Shown here: positions 1 to 8,784 of the stretch, one piece after another
Layout: each line of letters begins with the position of its first letter
How positions within the stretch are numbered: position 1 is the first letter of the stretch
From: Patiria pectinifera
Taxonomy: Eukaryota > Echinodermata > Asteroidea > Valvatida > Asterinidae
Reading direction: 5' to 3'
DNA: 64,000 bases
Assembly (NCBI GenBank): GCA_029964075.1
Contig: CM057142.1
Location: 29,080,392-29,144,391 of the forward strand
Position numbers and translations under genes: made by a program
Notes under the pieces: generated by a model
Told to the model about the DNA's origin: nothing
Databases searched by the model: none
Seen by the model: the letters and a program-made list of their open reading frames with translations, nothing else

Positions 1-454
1 CCTCCAGCAATATCACTGTCAATATGTTGAGGCATAGCCAGTGACATCTGGGAGCAGAGAAACTTTAATGCACCAAAATGTAACTTAAGTAAAAGTACTC
101 GAAGAAAACAGAGTAAACAACATAAATGTCGTTACATAGCTTAATTGTTGGTGTATGTTTTTCTTAATTCGTAATGTATTTGTATTGAGGGCCTCCATGG
201 AAAGCAGTGCTTTGCACTGATCGGAGCTTACCCTCATTAAAGATGACATTAATAAAATAAATGACAACTGGTTTCGGTAGGAAGAGTGAAGGACCTGCAA
301 AGATGTAAACTAAGAAGAGCTGCTTGCAGACAGACCACTCGGATGAACAGAGAGAGAGAGTGTGCAAGTACTTCAAGATATTGCATTTCGTAAAACTATT
401 TGCACTTCAGTTCAGTGCCACACTTGAACATGCGGCACACTGAAATGAGAGGCG
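1..454. other. No gene recognised
   Basis: AT-rich sequence with stop codons in all frames at short spacing. A short GA run lies near 345-360. I see no exon, RNA gene or clear repeat boundary. Confidence 0.4.
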
Positions 455-548
455 TGTAGGGCTGTGCCTATACCAAATATTCAAATATTCGATCAGCAAT
501 CGAATATCCAAACATCATTTTTTTTGATTAAAATATTCAAAAAAGGTG
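455..548. repeat. Possible hAT-like terminus with AATATTCG palindromes
   Basis: The segment opens with TAGGGCTGTGC followed by ATATTCAAATATTCG and ATCGAATAT, which fold on each other. TAGGGCTGTGC-type ends are, from family knowledge, common in hAT-like elements of invertebrates. A reverse-oriented GCACAGCCCTA occurs at about 33335-33345. No matching second end or target duplication was found close by, so this is only a candidate fragment. Confidence 0.3.
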
Positions 549-680
549 ATGAAAAATGTCCACAATATTATTCATGTGTCAATTAAGAGTGACTTCAAAC
601 AATTTTTTAGTTCTTGGATAGATAGTTTGCTTTTCATAATCACTTTTTGAGGATGACTGCATTAACAATTATAAATTGTG

Positions 681-965
681 AGGCGCTGTGGTCCAATGGT
701 TACGGTGTTGCGGTGTGCCGTGGTACATGGGTTCGAATCCTGACGTGGGCACATGGTGCTTGTACTCTTGAGCAAGGCACTTTACCATTATTGCTTTGTC
801 CTTCGGATGGGACGTAAAGACATACATGTAGGTCTCGTGTGTTGTGTAATGCACGTTGAGGAACCCAGTAACACTTATCGCTAAGAGAAGGGGTTTGCCC
901 TGGTGTTTCTGGCAGTGGCTGCAATATGCACCGTAGCACCTTGTAAACCATTACACGGTGCTACA
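681..965 (+). mobile_element. tRNA-derived SINE
   Basis: The left part reads as a tRNA-like head: an A-box-like GTGGTCCAATGG (about 688-699) and a B-box GGTTCGAATCC (about 730-740), the two internal RNA polymerase III promoter elements. The body contains TTGAGCAAGGCACTTTACC (about 767-785), resembling the GCAAG-CACTT core of many vertebrate and invertebrate SINEs, and CCTTCGGATGGGACGTAAA. The right part holds GTAGCACC paired with GGTGCTAC (about 935-962). The right boundary is estimated and no target-site duplication was recognised. The assignment rests on A box, B box and core order; the core-family name is not settled. Confidence 0.7.
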
Positions 966-1087
966 TAATGGGTCTCATATTCCTCATAAACTTTATTTAC
1001 ATTGTACCTTTCTTTAATAATTGACATAATTTCCAGCGTCTTGAGTACCTAATTGTTGGTAGATACGTGCGCTATATTAGACTCCGT

Positions 1088-1113
1088 TATTATTATTATT
1101 ATTATTATTATTA
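1088..1113. repeat. (ATT)n microsatellite
   Basis: About eight uninterrupted ATT units. Confidence 0.9.
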
Positions 1114-1625
1114 AATCATAGATGTGGGATGTAACTGGGACAGGAACAAAGTGGACCCCAAATTAATAGAATGACCCAATTGCAAATACGGATTCAATTT
1201 TGTGCAAAGATTTTTATTTTTTATTTTAGGGAACTACATGTTATTCGAGATTGTACGTTCCCTTTCCCTCCATATATCACATTACAGCAACCTAAGCTTA
1301 TCCTTACATGAATGCAATTAATGCAGGCCACTTTTCCCTCCAAGCAAGAGTCCAGATGTAATTACGTGGTACATGTATACATGTAGGCCAGCCTCCCTAC
1401 TGTCCTTATGTTACACATTAAGTCTGCCAGTCCACAAACAACACTTCTGACATGAATAAAGCCGACTTGCATGGACCGTACTCCTGCCTGTTTTCTCAGC
1501 ATGAAAAGAAACTGCCACTTTCCATCAGCGCGTCGGTAGGATTTTACTTTATTTGTCCTGGAGGTTGGAGCAAGTTGATGCAAGTTTCCAACCCCTGGCG
1601 CTTCAACTTTTCACATTTTAAGCTC
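1114..1625. other. No gene recognised
   Basis: Short open frames only, with no recognisable protein. No repeat structure was noted. Confidence 0.35.
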
Positions 1626-2160
1626 TTGGACTTTTTGAGGGGGAACACATTTGTCTGTGATTTCACCCATTGGGAGGAGTTTAAAGATGCGTTCCCCATG
1701 GTATTTCAAGTTTCACCCCGAAAAGTTGATATATTTTTTTCATTTGCTATTTTCCAACCATTATGTAAGTTATTTACTTTTGAATGAGAAATCAAACAAA
1801 AACAATTCCACTGACGTTTATTTATTGCAGTTTTTCTACACAAAATTCAAATTATTTGCGACCTGACAATACATTGGTTCCCGCAGGGCAGGTTCATTTG
1901 TGCGCAGCATCAAAACCCTTTTTTCTAGAAGGTTGTAGACACCAAAAATTGGAAGGGGGGAGTTGGGGGTTTTGGAAGGTTTTTTTTAACATAATTTTAA
2001 AATTTGATTAAGGGAATAAAATATTATTTTTTTTAGGAGCCTGGGGCATGCATCTTTAAGTTTAAGCTCTTGGACTTTGTGAAGGGAAAAACATTTGTCT
2101 GCCATTTCAGCCATTGGGAAGAGTTTAAACCAGGGTCATTTTCAGGTCTTGTTTGATGTA
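1626..2160 (+). repeat. Dispersed repeat family A, copy 1, with local duplication
   Basis: Shares with 4430-4640, 14440-14740 and (reversed) 29990-30120 the order TTTGCTATTTTCC, then TTTTGAATGAGA, then ATTTGCGACCTGACAA, then GTTCATTTGTGCGCA. Within this copy the motif TTTAAGCTCTTGGACTTT and the CATTGGGAGGAGTTTAAA-like stretch appear twice (about 1617-1686 and 2057-2130), showing a local duplication. No coding potential or clear terminal repeats were seen. The nature of the family is unknown; it could be a decayed DNA element. Confidence 0.6.
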
Positions 2161-2390
2161 ATCTGGACTCATACCTAGGGACTGGTAAACAAGACTCATT
2201 GGTTCCCTGCATCCCTCTGGGGGATGGGTGCGCCTTGACAGGTTGACGTCAGTAAACTTGTGTTATGCGAAACTGTTAGAAATCAAAGTATTGTCAGCAC
2301 GTCAAAGTATATCAGATTGCTGTTAACTCTGCCCTCAAACATTTTCTGAAAAGTTTCCATGAGAATATGGCACTTGTTTACTTCTGTACT

Positions 2391-2827
2391 TTAAAGCTAC
2401 AGTCCATCATTTGCAGCCATCCAAAAAGTAACTGACGTAATCATTGTTGAAAAACATACTTGGTTGAAAGATAGTAAGGGGACTAAACTCCCTGTGAAAT
2501 TATTCTTTATGGCAAGCTGTCATTTTGAAGAAATCAACGACGCACACGCGCTTGCGGTTGCTATAATTCGTCAGATCAGTGCGCGACATCGCGTAGCTGC
2601 AATCGGCTCATTGAGAACGTGTCTCGGACGCTGAATTCAGGCCCAATTCATAACATGATTCAGCAACTTTTGATTTGAAATTGAGATCCTAGAATGCTGT
2701 TTTTCTCGGAATATACACCTGAAGCTGAGCAGGTTAGTTGTTCAGCATCCTTTTTTAGATTTTGAGCACGTTTGTTTCTTCAAACGAACAAAATGCACAA
2801 ATTACAAATGATGGACTGTACCTTTAA
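2391..2827. mobile_element. TTAA-flanked MITE with 19-bp terminal inverted repeats
   Basis: Left end TTAA followed by AGCTACAGTCCATCATTTG. The right end is CAAATGATGGACTGTACCT followed by TTAA. The ends are reverse complements at 18 of 19 positions and each is bounded by TTAA, the target duplication typical of Kolobok and piggyBac superfamilies. The AGG-ACAGT style of terminus is closer to known Kolobok-type elements (established knowledge, superfamily choice inferred). The interior (about 430 bp) has no transposase-like open frame, so the element is non-autonomous. Confidence 0.75.
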
Positions 2828-3102
2828 AAATGCATGCACTTTTGCTCATTGTTACATGCTGAAATGACATATCTTTTGATTCCAGAACAATCCTTTTTCC
2901 CATTTTTGTTCATTCAAGGTTGTGATATATTTTCTGAAAAAAAGTACAGTGTGTTACAGGCTTCCTCTTCATATTGACATTAAAAATATACTTTAAATAT
3001 TTAAAAAAAGCCTTGACATCAACTTATTTACAAATTACATGTAAGGCAAGTTTTGAGCCCACCAAAGGATAGAAAATTGCATTCAGTTGCATCCACAGTT
3101 TA

Positions 3103-4335
3103 CAAAATAAGGCCATCTTGAACTTGAAAAATTAATCGGTTATTTTTACCAGCCACACAAGTGATTTGTCCTAATCCATAATTATAGAAAACATCATTAA
3201 TGTCATTTAGCAGCATATATTATCAAAAACTTGTAAAATTCAGCGGTAGCAATTTACTCCAATATTTCTGCCTCGCTCACTTTCATTATGTCGAAGAATA
3301 GTCATTCTGTAATGTATGTGAACTTAATTTCGTGTCGCCAGCGGCAGAAAACACATTCATTCTGTTGGGCAACAAATGACCAAAAAGACATCTGGCTGAG
3401 ACCCATTCAATCCTGCTCTGATAAAAAGTAACAAGCTTACCCTCCCCATTCATAATATCGACGCACTTCTTTTAGGAGGGTCCGCCCATTACCCCTTGGA
3501 GGGATACCCAAACAAAACAAAACTCCCTCCCCAACCAAAACAAAACTCCCTCCCCGACCATGGCTTAGGAAAGGTTTGTGACACCTGAACTGGCTGACAT
3601 TTAAACGAATCATTAAGAAACCACAATTAGTCTGGTGCCTCTTGAGTGTAATATTTCAATCAAAAAAATCCTTGCCAAATGGAAGAATTTTAACTGGGGG
3701 GTCTGTTTTATAATCGCTTTATTCAAAATAAGGTCATCTTGAACTTGAAATATTGTTAAGTTATTTTTACCAGCCAGAAAAGTGATTTTTCATAATCCAT
3801 AAATAGAAAACATCTTTAATATCATTTAGCAGAAGTTATCAAACTTATCAAAAATATGCAGTTCAGAAGTAGCAATTTACTCAAATAGTCCTGCCTCGCT
3901 CAATTTCATTATGTCAACGAGTAGTCATTCTGTAATGAATATGTGAACTTAATTTCCGTGTCGCCAACAGCAGAAAACACATCCATTCTGTTGAGCACCA
4001 AATGACCAGAAAGACATCTGGCTGACACCATTCACTCCTGCTCTGATAAACAGCAACAAGCTTACCCTCCCCATTCATAATATCGGTGCACTTCTTTTAG
4101 GAGGGTCTGCCCATTACCCCTTGGAGGGATACCCGAACAAAACCAAACTCCCTCCTGGACCGTGGCTAATTAGGAAAGGTTTGTGACACCTGAACTGGCT
4201 GACATTTAAACGAATCATTAAGAAACCACAATTAGTCTGGTGCCTCTTGAGTATAATATTTCAATCAATATCCTTGCCAAAGTGAAGAATTTTAACTTGG
4301 GGGGTCTGTTTTATAATCGCTGTATTCAGAAAAAT
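3103..4335 (+). repeat. Tandem direct duplication, unit about 621 bp
   Basis: Two head-to-tail copies: 3103 to about 3723 and 3724 to about 4335. Both start at CAAAATAAGG, contain TTACCAGCCA, a CAGCAGAAAACACAT-like stretch, TTACCCCTTGGAGGGATACC and TTTGTGACACCTGAACTGG, and end at GGGGTCTGTTTTATAATCGC. Small indels and substitutions separate them. Copy 1 carries an extra internal repeat of an AAACAAAACTCCCTCCCC-like segment. Frames are full of stops, so this is not coding. Confidence 0.9.
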
Positions 4336-4429
4336 AAGTCTTTGTATTTTTGTCCCTTTTGCCAGACTATGTTATTGACCATTGGAACCTTGAGACCTAA
4401 AGTTACTGAAGCCATTTAAAGTTGCATTA

Positions 4430-4640
4430 TGCTGTTTTCGAGATAAAATTCTAGATAAAATTGTTATTTTTCTAGCAATACAAAAGTTACTCATTTTTGA
4501 ATGAGACATCAACTGAAAACAATTGGCGCATGTTTAGTTTACTAGAGAATTAATACTGTTGATACAAATTTCGAATTACTTGCGGCCCGACAATAACTCC
4601 GTTCTCACAGGATAGGCTGGTTCCCGCCCCACAATCAGTA
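4430..4640 (+). repeat. Dispersed repeat family A, copy 2
   Basis: Contains TTTCTAGCAATACAAAAGTT, TTTTTGAATGAGACATCAAC, CGAATTACTTGCGGCCCGAC and a degenerate GGTTCCCGCC end, in the same order as the copy at 1735-1960. No coding frame. Confidence 0.6.
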
Positions 4641-4744
4641 TCAATAATGTATGTACTAGGAGCTAGCCTGCTCTCAAAGCAGATCTGTTTGTACCCAAAT
4701 TCAAACTTTTTTTCAGAGTCTTGCAAAAAAGAGACGTCCAAAAA

Positions 4745-5340
4745 AGAAAAAAAACATAGATTTATGTTTGGTTGGAATAAAACATTCAAGTTCAAACTTA
4801 TTAACAGGCATGCAACTTTTCCTCGGATCCGCTGATTTCCTCGTTTTTTTACTTCTCATAAATGTTATTACAAACTGAAAAACACTCTACAAAGTCTTGT
4901 GTGGTTTTGGGTTTCCTCGTTTTTTTCTAAATTCCAGTTGCATGCCTGTATGAAGAGAATTTTTTTTTCAATTTATTGGAGAGTACGGGGAAGTGAGGAA
5001 CAAAACATTAAGTTACTGGAATTCAACTTCATGTTGTACCCTCCCCCCAAAAAGAAAAATAACAAGGATTTATATTTGGTTGGAATAAATCTTTCAAGTT
5101 GAAACTTATTAAGAGAAAAATATTTTCAATTTATTGAAGAGTACGGGGAAGTGAGGAACAAAACATTAAGTTACTGGAATTCAACTTCATAAAAAAATAC
5201 ATCGGTGAAGGGCAAAACCCATTATTCAATTTACTGGAATTCATCTTACTGCGGACCATGTTGAACCATCTCCCAAAAAAGAAAAATAACTGGAATTCAT
5301 CTTATTGTTGACCATGTTCATGATGTTGTGCCATCCCCTA
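4745..5340 (+). repeat. Imperfect local repeats of a GGAATTCAACTTCATG-type unit
   Basis: TTTGGTTGGAATAAA followed by AACTTATTAA occurs twice (4768-4803 and 5077-5113). GAGTACGGGGAAGTGAGGAA and a following TTACTGGAATTCAACTTCAT occur at about 4980-5033 and 5140-5192. Degenerate GGAATTCATCTTA units follow at 5237 and 5293. One copy is interrupted by the MITE at 4805-4948; the other keeps the uninterrupted arrangement. Confidence 0.8.
4805..4948 (+). mobile_element. MITE family B, copy 1 (13-bp perfect TIRs)
   Basis: Starts CAGGCATGCAACT and ends AGTTGCATGCCTG, a perfect 13-bp inverted repeat. It is 144 bp long with no coding capacity. Flanks TATTAA (left) and TATGAA (right) fit a 6-bp target duplication with one mismatch. 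The interior TTTTCCTCGGATCCGCTGAT and ACAAAGTCTTGTGTGGTTT are shared with the copy at 29781-29925. The duplicated host segment at 5077-5130 lacks the insert, giving an empty-site comparison. Confidence 0.85.
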
Positions 5341-6473
5341 TACAGCCCCTCCCTTGTCTTCTAAGAAATGTTCATGTGGTTCCTTTTCTTCGGTGGTTGC
5401 ATGATACATGTATTTGCCCTTTTGCCACATAGTTCAAATACAAGTGCAATGGCATTCTGGTCTTGTTATGGGCACACAGTCCCTAGTCTGTAGCCTTCAG
5501 CACCTGTTGGATGTATTTCTTTCCAATGAATGCGAGATTTCAGTGTGCAGCTGGCAATTGTCAATGCTGGTTGGGAAATTCGTGAACAATCAAGCATAAA
5601 TATTGTGAACATTTCGAAACTCTGTCAGATTTTTTACTGGAGTCTGTGAGAATTGGTTTTAAAGGGACTTCATGGCCTAACATTTTTTCTTTCAGTTGGT
5701 GCCAGATTTCTGAACAATTGCATTGAATCTTACTTTAAAAGTCCAAAGGGAACATTTGCCTTTTGTGCATCTTTTTTGGTTTAAGGCAACAAAATTGCTC
5801 TAATCTTAAGAAGGGTGCATAAAAACTAACTCGTCAAAGTTTCAGCTCAGGGTATACTATACTTTTTGAGAACTTGAAACAGAGCAAATGTATTCAAAAT
5901 GTTTGGGGTCTCGTAACTGGATTTGGTTGCTAATGCACGCACATAAAAACTGGTAACAAGAAGTTTTGTGCCATTACTTAAATTTTTTGGCTTTCTTTAA
6001 AAAAAACCTGTTCCATTATGAGCTTGGATATGACATTAAAGACAAAAAAAGTGTTCTCCAAAAATTACCTTGATCAATTAAAAACTTTGGTGGAAAGAGC
6101 ACTCGACTGAAAAGTTTCCCCCAAAAAAATGTGTATTACGTGGATCTTGGTATAATTAGCGATGACGTCAAGTTAGATGAAGGTACTTTTTTGTCCCATG
6201 GGCTGCCATGCATGTCACTTGGCATCCTGCTGTAAAGTAACAAACGTCACAGTTGAGTTGCGTCATCAGTGTTCAACTTTCAAACAGAAGTTTAGATCAC
6301 CAAAAGAATCTGTGGAAATGTGTTTCATGTAAATCATCCTTGCATTTCCTGGAAACATTCATTCATTATTCTGATGACAGATAATTTAAACACAACCTTC
6401 TTTTCTTAGATCCAGTCAATGATTGTCGATTTTTAGCTGTGAAATAGCAGCTCAAGAAATCATCATGTCTCTC
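5341..6473. other. No gene recognised
   Basis: No recognisable coding frame. At 5659 a TTTTAAAGGGACTTCATGG stretch looks like one end of a TTAA-type element, but no partner end was found. Confidence 0.35.
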
Positions 6474-6502
6474 TGTTAGTTAGTTAGTTAGTTAGTTAGT
6501 AA
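6474..6502. repeat. (GTTA)n microsatellite
   Basis: About six GTTA units. The following sequence to about 6660 (TTTCAACCAAACTTTG, GGTCAGAGGTCATCATGGGG) resembles the body of microsatellite-headed repeats seen in invertebrate genomes, but its end is not defined. Confidence 0.85.
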
Positions 6503-7159
6503 CAAACGTTGACATTGTCTATTGCTCCTACATATTTTGACTGATTTCAACCAAACTTTGTTGAAAGTATCAGGAGCCTAGCCCCAACATGTCACATGAC
6601 CAAACTTGGGTCAGAGGTCATCATGGGGTCACTGGGGTCAAAAACCTGATTTATTTTTACTCAAAACACTACTCCTTCCAGAAATTACGTGGCACAATCA
6701 TGTGACTCGTACAGTATGTACATGAACACGCATTTGTTGGCCCGCAGCTTCCGAGATCCGATCGTGTTTGTTTATGTGAGTCATTAAAAACAGAAACCTA
6801 AATAACAATAACTACTGGTATCCTTCAATTTTTTAATAGAAAGAAAAAAATCTGATGACAATACAATGTCATGGAAAGCTGATCTGGTGACAAAGCAGTT
6901 ACTGCTTACGCATCAGACTACTGGCATTGAACTGCGGGTTTTCCCACGATTCAGCCTGATCACTGCTAAATACTCAGAAATGTGTGCTTTGAATGGGAGA
7001 TAACCAGAGGCTTACAGGGTCACTTGGATGTCTGAATGACCTTTAACTCTAATGCGTTCGGCCTCATTGGTTATTTGTGTCTTAAAGTCTGAATTAAACT
7101 TCACAACAGTATAAACTTCGTGCAAGAACAATAGATGGGACTTTGTGACCACTTTCTAT
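6503..7159. other. No gene recognised
   Basis: Non-coding by frame inspection. It may include the tail of a repeat headed by the GTTA run. Confidence 0.3.
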
Positions 7160-7323
7160 AGACCTAGTGGGAGGGACCACAGCGTGTGCATACTGGTTCA
7201 TGCGCGCGAATGGTGCGAAGTACGCGCAACTGATTTTGTTTTGAATGTGCACAAACCTGTAACGTCTTTGCACAAGTATCAGGCGTGAGAGGCAATGCAT
7301 TTGAATGTCCCTCCTAGTGGTCT
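7160..7323. mobile_element. Possible MITE with imperfect TIRs
   Basis: Left end AGACCTAGTGGGAGGGAC and right end GTCCCTCCTAGTGGTCT are inverted repeats sharing AGACC and GGAGGGAC, with 4-5 bases differing between. The interior is richer in CpG (GCGCGCGAATGG, TACGCGCAAC) than its surroundings. No clear target duplication was found. Confidence 0.4.
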
Positions 7324-7708
7324 CCCCCGACTCTGTCTTTGTAACCGTTGAGGGGGTACTGGTGCGCGGAGTCCATGTCAATGCCAGATTATGTATGGAT
7401 CCAAAAAAAAATTCTGGACTTGGACTCAAACCCAGGACTTCTTTTATACTATTCTGGCTTCTTACCCTTTTGTATTAAGCATTGTACCTTGTGAGTATGT
7501 TGCTATACTGCATTGAATACAGCTCAACAATTAAACAAGACGAAAGTGAAAGCAAAGCTGAACCAATCAAAAGCCAGTTGCTTCATGTGGTTTGACACTC
7601 AATTAATTTGTCAGTGTCTCTGCTTTAGTTGGCTGTCCATTCAATTTCTTTAAGCCTCTTCACACTACCGTACCGGTACATATTGCCTGCCTGTGTTGAA
7701 ATAAAAAA

Positions 7709-7903
7709 GGTCCCATCGAACATGGGTAGGCAAGGCATACAAGTCACACTTTTAATGGTGTGTACACAATGTACAAGGGTTGGCTGTACATTTTGGATTT
7801 TTTCACCTGGGTAGAACCTTTCAACCCTGGTCCCAACAAAATTTATAACCAGGGATTTTACCCATGTAGAACGCCGGACCTTAACATCCATTTGGATTCT
7901 TGC
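7709..7903 (+). repeat. Dispersed repeat family E, copy 1 (interrupted by hAT)
   Basis: GGTCCCATCGAACATGGGTA, GGCAAGGCATAC, ACCTGGGTAGAACC, TTTCAACCCTGGTCCCAAC and AACCAGGGATTTTA match, in the same order, 27561-27735. The hAT-like element at 7904-8573 sits at its right end; sequence after the insert (GGCTAATTAATGTG) may continue the copy. Function unknown. Confidence 0.65.
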
Positions 7904-8573
7904 CAGTGTTGTAGTGGAGTACTTAGTTTTCTAAATACAAGTCAAGTACTTGTACTTCCGAGTACAAGTACAGGTCTCCGAGTACGAGTACTTGCACTTT
8001 CGAGTACGAGTACCAGTACGAGTACTTGTACTTCCGAGTACGAGTATGAGTGCGAGTACTTTATACAAACGAGGGGATTGGAAAACGACCTTGTTCCAAT
8101 CACCCAAGTTAGTCGAACGACCATTTTGAGGAACACCTTGGCGTTTCACGTATAATATGATTGGCCATTTTACCCACATACATGTACAGCAAATGGGTCA
8201 TTGTGCGTATGGTCCGGGCCCAGTCAGACTGATAAATACCTCCTCACGGCTAGCTGTTAATTGTGTTTGTACGGACGTGTGCAGAGGAAAGTCAGGAGTC
8301 TTCGATTTCTTCACCAATCAACCTTTTCAAACTGAAAATATCGATAAAATAAGGCCGTTTTTTCGTCAAGCTATACAGGTTTTTTTTTTCTTTTTTGAGT
8401 ACGGCTATTCGAGTACGAGTACCTTGATGATCAAGTACAATTTTGGCATGTCGAGTACGAGTACTTTGCTGCCCGAGTATGAGTACCGTCATGTCAAGTA
8501 CGAGTACAAGTACTCTAAAAATACATACCGGAGTAGTACTCGAGTGCGAGTACCGAGGACGAGTACAACACTG
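7904..8573. mobile_element. Non-autonomous hAT-like element with subterminal GAGTAC arrays
   Basis: The ends CAGTGTTGTA (left) and a TACAACACTG right end are inverted repeats. Flanks ATTCTTGC (7896-7903) and ATTCTGGC (8574-8581) match at 7 of 8 positions, as expected for the 8-bp hAT target duplication. Just inside each end are long degenerate arrays of GAGTAC/GTACTC (about 7920-8065 and 8395-8570). The core (8066-8394) is unique and carries a poly-T run. Apparent open frames here are low-complexity translations of the hexamer array. No transposase is encoded. hAT transposases bind subterminal repeats, so the arrays may be binding sites (inference). Confidence 0.8.
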
Positions 8574-8747
8574 ATTCTGGCTAATTAATGTGAAACTCAC
8601 TTCATGGTTCCTGAAATCTTGTGCTGGACCCGGATCCAATACGGACATTTTGGACAGTGTAAAAGGCCCTTTTGATCTGCTCAAAGTGAATCTTGTGTGA
8701 TGCCCCTGTACGTAACTTGTTTCACTTTTTTGTGGTCTTTCTTTCAG

Positions 8748-8784
8748 ATCATGGCTGTCAGTAAAGTTCAAGAGTACTTTGTAG
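8748..8784 (+). CDS. Small candidate first coding exon (MAVSKVQEYFV)
   Basis: A pyrimidine-rich acceptor (CTTTCTTTCAG) precedes ATC, an ATG at 8751, eleven codons reading MAVSKVQEYFV, and one base before a consensus donor GTAAGT at 8785. Acceptor, start codon and donor lie within 45 bp, which is unusual by chance. The exon would be mostly the start of a coding region, ending in phase 1. I do not recognise the protein. Following exons were not found; a long intron over the gene-poor DNA to the right is possible. Chance remains an alternative. Confidence 0.35.

Noticed and set aside
7384-7460. Possible second tRNA-derived SINE head on the minus strand (GGGTTTGAGTCC B-box-like)
   Set aside because: No A box at the expected distance and no cloverleaf.
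7942-8588. Long open frames on both strands (up to 159 codons)
   Set aside because: They are translations of the GAGTAC hexamer array (Tyr/Glu/Ser/Val repeats), not genes.
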